A stretch of 64,000 nucleotides of DNA. It comes from Streptomyces pinistramenti (GTDB taxonomy: Bacteria > Actinomycetota > Actinomycetes > Streptomycetales > Streptomycetaceae). The position numbers and the translations under genes were made by a program. Position 1 is the stretch's first letter. Each line of letters begins with the position of its first letter. Location: positions 1 to 64,000 of the forward strand of contig NZ_JAJCXB010000041.1 in NCBI RefSeq assembly GCF_020564935.1, read 5' to 3'. This document shows, in pieces, positions 29,161-37,409 of the stretch. The notes beneath the pieces are model-generated. The model saw nothing but the letters and a program-made list of their open reading frames with translations, was not told where the DNA came from and did no database searches.

Positions 29161-29844
29161 TCAGGGAGCGACGGCGGCCGGCGGGCCGCGGCGCGGCAGA
29201 CAGCGGACCAGGAGGGGGAGCCCGTACGCCCGCGGCCGCGGGCCGGGCGGCCGGGTGCGGTGGCGGGGCGGCAGCGGCGCGGCGGCCGGCGCGCGGACCG
29301 TGCGCAGCGGCCGGAACGCCTCGGCGGCCGCGGCCCGCAGCAGCCGGTCCAACGCGGCGTCCCCGCGGCGCAGCCAGGCGGCGGCCAGCAGCCCGGCCGC
29401 CAGGTGGCCGGCGAGCAGCAGCCAGGGCGCGGCGGGCAGCGGGCCGCCGGGGCGGTCGGCCACCCCGGCCAGCGGGGTGCCCCACTCGCCGCCCCGGCAC
29501 AGCAGATCGACGCCGACGGAGTGCAGCGGCCCGGTGACGGGCCCGCCGGCCGGCCCGTAGCAGGCGTGCTGGCCCGTGGTGAGGACCGTGTCGGCGGCCA
29601 GTTCCAGCGGCACCAGCAGCGCCGCGACCGCGCCGTACCCGCGCTCCCTGCCGGTCAGCGCGTACGCCGCGGCGAACACGGCGGCGCACAGGGCCGCGAG
29701 GGTCGCGGTCGGCAGCGGGGTGCGGGAGAGCAGGACATGGGAGGCGGCGGACAGGGTGACGCACAGCGCGGTGAACACCGCGGCGCGCACCGCTCTCAGC
29801 CCGGCCCCCGAACGGGCCCGGTGGTCAACTCCGGTCCCTTGCAT
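29161..29844 (-). CDS. Membrane protein paired with DsbA-like copy 1
   Basis: 227-aa protein that I cannot assign to a named family; four to five hydrophobic segments. It is clearly paralogous to the protein at 30925-31584: shared LRAVRAA.FTALCVTLSAASHVLLSR, ALLVPLELAAD, GQHxCYG, GPLxSxGVxLLCxGG and LLAAAWLRRG. Three cysteines are conserved between the copies: one in the first membrane helix and two in the loop between QHxCYG and LLC. That, plus its place directly upstream of a DsbA-like gene in both copies, suggests a redox or folding partner; this is inference. ATG 29844 abuts a 13-bp inverted repeat and has CAGACT six bases upstream, so it may be leaderless. Confidence 0.75.
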   Translation of the reverse strand: MQGTGVDHRARSGAGLRAVRAAVFTALCVTLSAASHVLLSRTPLPTATLAALCAAVFAAAYALTGRERGYGAVAALLVPLELAADTVLTTGQHACYGPAGGPVTGPLHSVGVDLLCRGGEWGTPLAGVADRPGGPLPAAPWLLLAGHLAAGLLAAAWLRRGDAALDRLLRAAAAEAFRPLRTVRAPAAAPLPPRHRTRPPGPRPRAYGLPLLVRCLPRRGPPAAVAP

Positions 29845-29845
29845 G

Positions 29846-29879
29846 CCGGGAGTCTGCCATGAGCACGGCAGACTCCCGG
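29846..29879. repeat. 13-bp perfect inverted repeat abutting a start codon
   Basis: CCGGGAGTCTGCC (29846-29858) and its exact complement (29867-29879) with an 8-base spacer. It begins one base from the ATG of the membrane gene on the minus strand and follows the DsbA-like copy 2 gene by about 90 bp. It could terminate the upstream transcript or be an operator over the leaderless promoter. No U-tract follows. Confidence 0.7.
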
Positions 29880-29966
29880 GTCAAGATTTGGCATCGGCCC
29901 GCGGACGCAGCGCGGCGGGCGGCGATGCCCAGGCGGGCCGGATCCGGTGGCCGGATCCGGCCGGGA

Positions 29967-30833
29967 TCAGGACTTCTCGGCCTTGTCGACCATGCTGGTG
30001 AACTGCTCAGGGGTGGACGGGGCGACCTTGCTGCCCGTCGAGCCCTCGGCGCCCAGGACCGTGCCGTTGAGCTTGACCGTCGGGGTGTTCTTGACGTCCG
30101 CGTGCGAGTTGAACTCGTCGGACATCTCCAGCGCCCACCGGTCGTAGGTGCCCTTCTTGACCGCCTTCTGGAAGGCCGCGTTGCCCTTCAGCGCCGGGAC
30201 GGTGTCCGCGACCTTGATCAGGTAGCTGTCGTCGGCGAACTTGTCGGGGCCCATCTCGTCCGGGTGGTACTCCTTCGAGTACAGCGCTTCCTTGTACGAA
30301 AGGAAGGCGTCCGGGCTGACGTTCAGGGAGGCGCCCAGCGCGCTGAGCGCGTTCTTGGAGCCGGTGCCCTTGAGGTTGGCGTCCAGGAAGGTGGCGAGGT
30401 GGAAGTGCGCCTTGTACTTGCCGGCCTTGACGTCCTTGCGGACCGTCTCACCCACGTTCTGCTCGAAGTTGGCGCAGCCGGGGCAGCGCGGGTCCTCGAA
30501 GAGTTCGAGGGTGTTCTTCGCGTTCGGCTTGCCGACGACGAGGGTGGTGCCCTTGGCGCCCGAGGTGTTGGCCGGCTTGACCAGCTCGGCCTTGGCGGCC
30601 TTCGCCCACACCTTGCTGTCGCCCGCGGCCGCGGCGGCGCCCCCGCCATCATCGCCGCCGCCCGAGTTGGCGACCAGCACGCCGATGCCGCCCGCGACGG
30701 CCAGCACCGCGACGATCGCGCCGCCGACGGTCAGCTGCCGGCGGACCTTCTCCTTCTTCGCCTGCCGCTCGCGCTCGGCGCGCAGCCGCTCGCGCGCTGC
30801 CTGCTTGTTGGCCTGGTTGTTGCGATTGCTCAT
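29967..30833 (-). CDS. DsbA-like membrane-anchored thiol protein (copy 2)
   Basis: 288-aa paralogue of the protein at 28187-29113: basic N-terminal helix, one transmembrane segment (about residues 35-57), a Gly/Ala/Asp-rich spacer, then a DsbA-like fold with RCPGC in ELFEDPRCPGCANFEQ. The two share NALSALGAxLNVSPDAFLxYK and KGTYDRW. The CPGC versus CPMC difference should change redox potential, so the two copies may differ in substrate or direction. ATG 30833 is supported by GGAG upstream on the minus strand. It lies 91 bp after its own membrane partner gene. Confidence 0.85.
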   Translation of the reverse strand: MSNRNNQANKQAARERLRAERERQAKKEKVRRQLTVGGAIVAVLAVAGGIGVLVANSGGGDDGGGAAAAAGDSKVWAKAAKAELVKPANTSGAKGTTLVVGKPNAKNTLELFEDPRCPGCANFEQNVGETVRKDVKAGKYKAHFHLATFLDANLKGTGSKNALSALGASLNVSPDAFLSYKEALYSKEYHPDEMGPDKFADDSYLIKVADTVPALKGNAAFQKAVKKGTYDRWALEMSDEFNSHADVKNTPTVKLNGTVLGAEGSTGSKVAPSTPEQFTSMVDKAEKS

Positions 30834-30924
30834 GACTGATCCTGCTCCGTGGAAGGGACGTGCGTGCTGACGGGACGGCGTACGCGCCCGCTGCGGGCGC
30901 CACGCGCGGTGCCGGGCCGTGGCC

Positions 30925-31584
30925 TCAGGCAGCGAGCACGCAGGGCGGTCCACGGCGTACGACGCAGTGCACGAGCAGGGGGACGGCGCGGGCGGGTGGC
31001 CCGGCGGCGCCCCGCGGGACGGCCGGACGGTCCGCAGCGGACACCCGGGCGACCATCGCGACGGCGATCAGCAGCGGGCGGAAGGCGAAGCCGGCGACCG
31101 CGCCGAGCAGTTGGGCCAGCGCCGCCTCGCCGCGGCGCAGCCAGGCGGCGGCCAGCAGGCCGATGAGCACATGCGCGCCGAGCAGCAGCAGCCAGGCCGT
31201 GGCGGGCGCGCTGCGCGGGTCGTGCTCGGGCAGCTGCGCCAGCGGGGTGCCGACGCTGCCGCCGCCGCACAGCAGGTTCACGCCCAGGGAGCGCAGCGGT
31301 CCGGTCACCGGGCCGCTGCCGTAACAGGTGTGCTGGCCGATGCTGAAGGACGCGTCGGCGGCCAGCTCCAGGGGCACCAGCAGGGCCGCGATCCGGCCGT
31401 AGCTCCGCTCCCGGCCGGCCAGCGCGTAGGCGAGCGCGAACACGGCGGCGGACAGCACGGCGACGGTGGTCAGCGGCAGCGGCATCCGCGACAGCAGCAC
31501 GTGGGACGCCGCGGACAGCGTCACGCACAGCGCCGTGAAGAGCGCTGCACGCACCGCCCGCAGGTGCGCCGCCGAGATGTCCAT
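30925..31584 (-). CDS. Membrane protein paired with DsbA-like copy 2
   Basis: 219-aa paralogue of the protein at 29161-29844, with the same hydrophobic profile and the conserved cysteines in TALCVT, GQHTCYG and VNLLCGGG, plus C-terminal cysteines of its own (VHCVV, PPCVLAA). Family not recognised. ATG 31584 is the start that aligns with copy 1 (LRAVRAALFTALC); it lies in the arm of an 8-bp inverted repeat and has CACACT seven bases upstream, so a leaderless message is likely. Longer frames upstream are unsupported. Confidence 0.75.
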   Translation of the reverse strand: MDISAAHLRAVRAALFTALCVTLSAASHVLLSRMPLPLTTVAVLSAAVFALAYALAGRERSYGRIAALLVPLELAADASFSIGQHTCYGSGPVTGPLRSLGVNLLCGGGSVGTPLAQLPEHDPRSAPATAWLLLLGAHVLIGLLAAAWLRRGEAALAQLLGAVAGFAFRPLLIAVAMVARVSAADRPAVPRGAAGPPARAVPLLVHCVVRRGPPCVLAA

Positions 31585-31603
31585 GGCAGCGAGTGTGCCA
31601 TGG
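31581..31603. repeat. 8-bp perfect inverted repeat over a start codon
   Basis: CCATGGCA (31581-31588) and TGCCATGG (31596-31603), 7-base spacer. The minus-strand ATG 31584 is inside one arm. It is the counterpart of the longer repeat at 29846-29879 in front of the paralogous gene. Confidence 0.55.
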
Positions 31604-31727
31604 GGCGGGGCAGGGGCCACGAAAGGGGTGGTCACGGAGGGCGCAGCGGAAACGGCGCACGGGACGGGCGGTTCCCGGTGCCGCGTCCCGCCGCCCGGCC
31701 CGACCCGGACGGCCCGGCCGCCGCGCG

Positions 31728-33071
31728 TCACAGCCCCGGTATCCGGCCGTTGCGGAAGAGGTCAACGAAGATCTGGTGGTCGGCGCGGGCGCGGGCGCCG
31801 TAGGTGTGCGCGAAGTCCACCAGCAGCTGCCCGAGACCGTCCTCGTCGGCGGCGAGGGCCGCGTCGATGGCCCGCTCCGTCGAGAACGGCACCAGCGAGT
31901 GGCCGCTCTCGTCGTCGGCCGACGCGTGCATCGTCGCCGTGGCCCGGCCCAGGTCGGCCACCACCACCGCGATCTCCTCCGGGTCGTCCAGATCCGACCA
32001 GTCCAGGTCCACCGCGTACGGCGAGATCTCGGCGACCAGCTGGCCCGCGCCGTCCAGCTCCGTCCAGCCCAGCCACGGGTCGGCGTGCGCCTGCAGGGCG
32101 CGCTGCGAGATGACCGTGCGATGGCCCTCGTGCAGGAAGTACGCGCGGGCCTCGGCGTCGGTGATGTGCCGGGAGACCGCGGGGGTCTGCGCCTGCTTCA
32201 GGTAGATCACCACGTCGTTCTCCAGGGCGTCGCTGTTGCCCTCCAGGAGGATGTTGTACGAGGGCAGCCCGGCCGAGCCGATGCCGATGCCGCGCCGGCC
32301 CACCACATCCTTGACGCGGTAGGAGTCGGGGCGGGACAGGCTGGATTCCGGCAGCGTCTCCAGATAGCCGTCGAAGGCCGCCAGGACCTTGTAGCGGGTC
32401 GCCGCGTCCAGCTCCACGGATCCGCCGTCCGCCGCGAAGCGCCGCTCGAAGTCGCGGATCTCGGTCATCGACTCCAGCAGCCCGAACCGGGTCAGCGCAC
32501 GCGCGTCGCGCAGCGCGCCCAGCAGCGGGCCCTGGGCGGTGTCCAGGGTGAAGGGCGGCAGCTCCTCGTCGGCGGCGCCACCGGACGCGGACGCCAGCGC
32601 GTGGATCCGCTCGCGGTAGGCCGCGGCGTAGGTGTGCACCAGGTCCGTGATCTGCCCGTCCGAGAGCGCCTTGGCGTAGCCGACCAGCGCCACGGACGCG
32701 GCGAACCGCTTGAGGTCCCAGGTGAACGGGCCGACGTACGCCTCGTCGAAGTCGTTGACGTTGAAGATCAGTCGGCCCGTTGCGTCCATGTACGTGCCGA
32801 AATTCTCGGCGTGCAGATCGCCGTGGATCCACACCCGGCCGGTGCGGTCGTCCAGATACGCGCCGCCGTCCGGCTCCGCCTCCAGGTCCTTGTAGAACAG
32901 GCACGCCGCCCCGCGGTAGAAGGCGAATGCCGAAGCGGCCATCTTCCGGAACTTGACGCGGAAGGCCGCGGGATCGGCGGCGAGCAGCTCTCCGAAGGCG
33001 GTGCCGAAGACCGCGAGGATCTCCTCGCTGCGCTGCGCGGTGTCCTGCGCCGGTGCGTGCTGGGGCGACAT
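31728..33071 (-). CDS. DUF2252 family protein (kinase-like fold)
   Basis: 447-aa protein of the DUF2252 family, function not established. It carries phosphotransferase-like motifs: IHGDLHAENFG (HxDxxxxN, as in the aminoglycoside phosphotransferase/kinase catalytic loop) and FNVNDFDEAYVGPFTWDLKR (the DFD metal site), then a long helical region and HEGHRTVISQRALQAHADP. A small-molecule or protein kinase role is inference. ATG 33071 has AGGAGG upstream on the minus strand. It is divergent from dnaE, with 279 bp between the starts. Confidence 0.82.
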   Translation of the reverse strand: MSPQHAPAQDTAQRSEEILAVFGTAFGELLAADPAAFRVKFRKMAASAFAFYRGAACLFYKDLEAEPDGGAYLDDRTGRVWIHGDLHAENFGTYMDATGRLIFNVNDFDEAYVGPFTWDLKRFAASVALVGYAKALSDGQITDLVHTYAAAYRERIHALASASGGAADEELPPFTLDTAQGPLLGALRDARALTRFGLLESMTEIRDFERRFAADGGSVELDAATRYKVLAAFDGYLETLPESSLSRPDSYRVKDVVGRRGIGIGSAGLPSYNILLEGNSDALENDVVIYLKQAQTPAVSRHITDAEARAYFLHEGHRTVISQRALQAHADPWLGWTELDGAGQLVAEISPYAVDLDWSDLDDPEEIAVVVADLGRATATMHASADDESGHSLVPFSTERAIDAALAADEDGLGQLLVDFAHTYGARARADHQIFVDLFRNGRIPGL

Positions 33072-33100
33072 CGCCGGGTGCCTCCTGGCTGTGACGATCG

Positions 33101-33124
33101 GGACGGACGACCGGACGGACGACC
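33101..33124. repeat. Two tandem copies of a 12-bp unit
   Basis: GGACGGACGACC occurs twice without a gap in the DUF2252-dnaE intergenic region. Short; may be chance in GC-rich DNA. Confidence 0.5.
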
Positions 33125-33248
33125 GGTGCGGTGCTCCGCCGGTGACAACGCGCGAGGCCGCCCGCGAGTGCCCGGCCGGCCGCCGTCCGTCGCCCTCGCG
33201 CAGCGCCCGGCCGGCCGCCGCCGCGGCGGCGATGTCAGTGCCGGGTCG

Positions 33249-33254
33249 TAGACT
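33249..33254 (+). promoter_or_regulatory. Candidate -10 box of dnaE
   Basis: TAGACT about 97 bp before the dnaE GTG; the rest of the 33072-33350 gap shows no gene. No convincing -35 element at the usual distance. Confidence 0.35.
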
Positions 33255-33350
33255 TCGAGACCGTCCACCCGTCCGCCGGCACCCCCTCGCCGAGGTGCCG
33301 CGTGCCGCTCCGCCCCCACTGTCCGTCACCGTTTCCGGAGGTCTCCAGCC

Positions 33351-36300
33351 GTGGCCAAGCCGCCCTTCACGCACCTGCACGTCCACACCCAGTACTCCCT
33401 GCTGGACGGTGCCGCGCGGCTCAAGGACATGTTCGACGCCTGCAACGACATGGGCATGTCGCACATCGCCATGTCCGACCACGGCAACCTCCACGGCGCC
33501 TACGACTTCTTCCACAGCGCCCAGAAGGCCGGCGTGACGCCGATCATCGGCATCGAGGCGTACGTCGCGCCCGAGTCCCGGCGGACCAAACGCAAGATCC
33601 AGTGGGGCCAGCCGCACCAGAAGCGGGACGACGTCTCCGGCTCGGGTGGTTACACCCACAAGACGATCTGGGCGGCCGACAAGACCGGCCTGCACAATCT
33701 CTTCCGCCTCTCGTCCGACGCGTACGCCGAGGGCTGGCTGCAGAAGTGGCCGCGGATGGACAAGGAGACCATCGCCAAGTGGTCGGAGGGTCTGATCGCC
33801 TCCACCGGCTGCCCCTCGGGCGAGCTCCAGACCAGGCTGCGCCTCGGCCAGTACGACGAGGCCCGCAGGGCCGCCGGCGAGTACCAGGAGATCTTCGGCA
33901 AGGACCGGTACTTCCTGGAGCTGATGGACCACGGCATCGACATCGAACGCCGGGTGCGCGATGACCTGCTGAGGATCGGCAAGGAGGTGGGCATCCCGCC
34001 GCTGGTCACCAACGACTCGCACTACACCTACGCCCATGAGTCCGTCGCGCACGACGCCCTGCTGTGCATCCAGACCGGCAAGAACCTCTCCGACCCGGAC
34101 CGCTTCCGCTTCGACGGCACCGGCTACTACCTCAAGTCCACTGACGAGATGTACGCCATCGACTCGTCGGACGCCTGGCAGGAGGGCTGCCGCAACACCC
34201 TCCTGGTCGCCCAGCAGATCGACACCACCGGGATGTTCGAGAAGCGCGACCTGATGCCGAAGTTCGACATCCCCGACGGCTTCACCGAGGTCACCTGGTT
34301 CCAGGAGGAGGTCCGGGTCGGCATGAACCGCCGCTACCCGGGCGGTGTCCCCGAAGACCGCCAGAAGCAGGCGGAGTACGAGATGGACATCATCATCCAG
34401 ATGGGGTTCCCGGGGTACTTCCTCGTGGTCGCCGACTTCATCATGTGGGCGAAGAACAACGGCATCGCGGTGGGTCCGGGCCGAGGCTCCGCGGCCGGTT
34501 CGATCGTGGCGTACGCGATGGGCATCACCGACCTCGACCCCATCACGCACGGGCTGATCTTCGAGCGGTTCCTCAACCCCGAGCGCGTCTCCATGCCCGA
34601 TGTCGACATCGACTTCGACGAGCGCAGGCGCGTCGAAGTGATCCGGTACGTGACGGAGAAGTACGGCGCCGACAAGGTCGCCATGATCGGCACGTACGGC
34701 AAGATCAAGGCCAAGAACGCGATCAAGGACTCCGCGCGCGTGCTCGGATACCCGTACGCGATGGGCGACCGCCTCACCAAGGCCATGCCCGCCGACGTCC
34801 TCGGCAAGGGCATCGACCTCAGCGGCATCACCGACCCCAAGCACCCGCGCTACAGCGAGGCGGGCGAGATCCGGGGGATGTACGAGAACGAGCCGGACGT
34901 CAAGAAGGTCATCGACACCGCCAAGGGTGTCGAGGGCCTGGTCCGGCAGATGGGTGTGCACGCGGCCGGCGTGATCATGTCCAGCGAGCCGATCGTCGAC
35001 CACGCCCCGCTCTGGACGCGGCACACCGACAACGTCACCATCACGCAGTGGGACTACCCCCAGTGCGAGTCGCTCGGCCTCCTGAAGATGGACTTCCTGG
35101 GCCTGCGAAACCTGACCATCATGGACGACGCCGTCAAGATGGTGAAGGCCAACAAGGGCATCGACCTGGAGATGCTCTCGCTCCCGCTCGACGACCCGAA
35201 GACCTTCGAACTGCTCTGCCGCGGTGACACGCTCGGTGTCTTCCAGTTCGACGGCGGCCCGATGCGCTCGCTGCTCCGCCAGATGCAGCCCGACAACTTC
35301 GAGGACATTTCCGCCGTTTCGGCCCTGTACCGGCCGGGCCCGATGGGCATGAACTCGCACACGAACTACGCGGAGCGCAAGAACGGCCGCCAGGAGATCA
35401 CGCCGATCCACCCGGAGCTCGAAGAGCCCCTGAAGGAGACGCTCGGCCTCACCTACGGCCTCATCGTGTACCAGGAGCAGGTGCAGAAGGCCGCGCAGAT
35501 CATCGCCGGCTACTCGCTCGGCGAGGCCGACATCCTGCGCCGCGTGATGGGCAAGAAGAAGCCCGAGGAACTGGCGAAGAACTTCGTCCTGTTCCAGGAG
35601 GGCGCGAAGAAGAACAACTACTCCGACGCGGCGATCCAGGCCCTGTGGGACGTGCTGGTCCCGTTCGCCGGATACGCGTTCAACAAGGCGCACTCCTCGG
35701 CGTACGGCCTGGTCACCTACTGGACCGCGTACCTGAAGGCCAACTACCCGGCCGAGTACATGTCGGCGCTGCTCACGTCGGTGCGCGACGACAAGGACAA
35801 GTCGGCGGTCTACCTCAACGAGTGCCGCCGCATGGGCATCAAGGTGCTGCCGCCGAATGTCAACGAGTCCGAGGCCAACTTCGCCGCCCAGGGTGACGAC
35901 GTGATCCTCTTCGGCCTCACCGCGGTCCGCAACGTCGGCACCAACGTCGTCGACGCGATCATCCGCTCGCGCAAGGCCAAGGGAAAGTACGCCTCCTTCC
36001 CCGACTACCTGGACAAGGTCGAGGCCGCCGCCTGCAACAAGCGCACCACCGAATCGCTGATCAAGGCCGGCGCGTTCGACGAGATGGGGCACACCCGCAA
36101 GGGCCTCACCGCGCAGTACGAGCCGATGATCGACAACGTCGTCCAGGTCAAGCGCAAGGAGGCCGAGGGGCAGTTCGACCTCTTCGGCGGCATGGGCGAC
36201 GCCGCAGCGGACGAGGGCCCCGGTTTCGGTCTGGACGTCGAGTTCTCGGACATCGAGTGGGACAAGGCGTATCTCCTCGCCCAGGAACGGGAGATGCTGG

Positions 36301-36893
36301 GCCTGTACGTCTCCGATCACCCGCTGTTCGGGCTTGAACACGTCCTGTCCGACAAGGCGGACGCCGCCATCGCCCAGCTGACCGGCGGCGATTACTCGGA
36401 CGGCTCGATCGTCACCATCGGCGGCATCATCTCCGGCCTCCAGCGCAAGATGACCAAGCAGGGCAACGCCTGGGCCATCGCGACCGTCGAGGACCTGGCG
36501 GGCTCCATCGACTGCATGTTCTTCCCCGCCACCTACCAGCTCGTGTCGACCCAGCTCGTCGAGGACACCGTGGTGTTCGTCAAGGGCCGCCTCGACAAGC
36601 GCGAGGACATCCCGCGGCTGGTCGCCATGGAGATGATGGTCCCCGACCTCTCGGAGGCGGGCGCGAACGCGCCGGTCACGATCACCATCCCGACGGTGAA
36701 GGTCAGCCCGCCGCTGGTCGAGAAGCTGGGCGAGGTGCTGACCAGCCACCGCGGCTCCACCGAGGTGCGGATCAAGCTCCAGGGCGCCCGTAAGACGACG
36801 GTGCTGCGCCTCGACCGGCACCGGGTCACGGCCGATCCCGCGCTGTTCGGCGACCTGAAGGTGCTGCTCGGCCCGTCCTGTCTGGCCGGCTGA
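33351..36893 (+). CDS. dnaE: DNA polymerase III alpha subunit DnaE
   Basis: Replicative DNA polymerase catalytic subunit, 1180 aa. Seen: N-terminal PHP domain (HLHVHTQYSLLDGA, residues 5-280), palm with the catalytic aspartates in PDVDIDFDERRR near residue 417, GPGRGSAAGS, finger region HAAGVIMSS, helix-hairpin-helix region, and a C-terminal OB fold (GSIVTIGGIISGLQRKMTKQGNAWA). Length and intact PHP histidines fit DnaE1 of actinobacteria, where PHP supplies proofreading. The GTG has CCGGAGG upstream. No intein. Confidence 0.97.
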   Translation: MAKPPFTHLHVHTQYSLLDGAARLKDMFDACNDMGMSHIAMSDHGNLHGAYDFFHSAQKAGVTPIIGIEAYVAPESRRTKRKIQWGQPHQKRDDVSGSGGYTHKTIWAADKTGLHNLFRLSSDAYAEGWLQKWPRMDKETIAKWSEGLIASTGCPSGELQTRLRLGQYDEARRAAGEYQEIFGKDRYFLELMDHGIDIERRVRDDLLRIGKEVGIPPLVTNDSHYTYAHESVAHDALLCIQTGKNLSDPDRFRFDGTGYYLKSTDEMYAIDSSDAWQEGCRNTLLVAQQIDTTGMFEKRDLMPKFDIPDGFTEVTWFQEEVRVGMNRRYPGGVPEDRQKQAEYEMDIIIQMGFPGYFLVVADFIMWAKNNGIAVGPGRGSAAGSIVAYAMGITDLDPITHGLIFERFLNPERVSMPDVDIDFDERRRVEVIRYVTEKYGADKVAMIGTYGKIKAKNAIKDSARVLGYPYAMGDRLTKAMPADVLGKGIDLSGITDPKHPRYSEAGEIRGMYENEPDVKKVIDTAKGVEGLVRQMGVHAAGVIMSSEPIVDHAPLWTRHTDNVTITQWDYPQCESLGLLKMDFLGLRNLTIMDDAVKMVKANKGIDLEMLSLPLDDPKTFELLCRGDTLGVFQFDGGPMRSLLRQMQPDNFEDISAVSALYRPGPMGMNSHTNYAERKNGRQEITPIHPELEEPLKETLGLTYGLIVYQEQVQKAAQIIAGYSLGEADILRRVMGKKKPEELAKNFVLFQEGAKKNNYSDAAIQALWDVLVPFAGYAFNKAHSSAYGLVTYWTAYLKANYPAEYMSALLTSVRDDKDKSAVYLNECRRMGIKVLPPNVNESEANFAAQGDDVILFGLTAVRNVGTNVVDAIIRSRKAKGKYASFPDYLDKVEAAACNKRTTESLIKAGAFDEMGHTRKGLTAQYEPMIDNVVQVKRKEAEGQFDLFGGMGDAAADEGPGFGLDVEFSDIEWDKAYLLAQEREMLGLYVSDHPLFGLEHVLSDKADAAIAQLTGGDYSDGSIVTIGGIISGLQRKMTKQGNAWAIATVEDLAGSIDCMFFPATYQLVSTQLVEDTVVFVKGRLDKREDIPRLVAMEMMVPDLSEAGANAPVTITIPTVKVSPPLVEKLGEVLTSHRGSTEVRIKLQGARKTTVLRLDRHRVTADPALFGDLKVLLGPSCLAG

Positions 36894-36911
36894 GCGGCAG
36901 GAACGCACGCG

Positions 36912-36944
36912 CGAGGGGCGCGCCCGATGCGGGTGCGCCCCTCG
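36912..36944. terminator. Bidirectional terminator after dnaE
   Basis: CGAGGGGCGC/GCGCCCCTCG, 10-bp exact arms extended by CCC/GGG, between the convergent dnaE and the small gene at 36963. Confidence 0.75.
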
Positions 36945-36962
36945 ACTCCGTTGCGGAATGCG

Positions 36963-37136
36963 TCAGTTGTGGCCGAAGCGCCGCTGGTGCTTGCGGGCCA
37001 CGTCCGTCGGGCTGCCCTGCGCGGACTGCTGCGGCTGCGAGATCGCTTCGATGGCCGACTTCTGGGCCTGCTCGCGGCCGTGTTCGGCCGGGCCGCTCTT
37101 CTGCTGCTTACTTCGGTCCTTCTTGTGCTTGGCCAT
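36963..37136 (-). CDS. Small conserved hydrophilic protein
   Basis: 57-aa charged protein starting MAKHKKDRSKQQ and ending RRFGHN, rich in Lys, Gln and Ser, with no hydrophobic segment. Supported by a strong ribosome binding site (AGGAGG eight bases from ATG 37136) and by the terminator after its end. I recognise the type as a small streptomycete protein with a conserved SPTDVARK..RRFGHN tail; no function is known. Confidence 0.7.
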   Translation of the reverse strand: MAKHKKDRSKQQKSGPAEHGREQAQKSAIEAISQPQQSAQGSPTDVARKHQRRFGHN

Positions 37137-37409
37137 GATCTGCCTCCTGAGGGGGATCCTGGGATCGGGGCCGCGACCAGAGTTACATGCCGGACACCAC
37201 CCTGCATTTCGGGCAATTACCATGAGTGAGAAGGGTAAGTGCCCGGCCCCGCCCGCGGAGCCGCCGAATCCGCCACGCCGATGATCGAGTTCGGGCAGAT
37301 AACCCCCGTACGGTCGGGCAGACTCGAAGGTAAACCCGAAGGAAACTCGCGCCACAGGCCCGAGTCGGGGGGCGACCGGACTTCAGCACCTCAGGGAAGA
37401 GGGTGGAAC

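Noticed and set aside
31728..36908. 1726-codon minus-strand open frame running from the DUF2252 gene across all of dnaE
   Set aside because: The part beyond 33071 is antisense to dnaE, low-complexity (Val/Asp/Gly/Arg/His-rich) and arises from GC-biased third positions; the DUF2252 start at 33071 has its own ribosome binding site.
37222..37284. 20-codon frame starting ATG in the gap before the NYN gene
   Set aside because: No ribosome binding site and a Pro-rich composition expected by chance.
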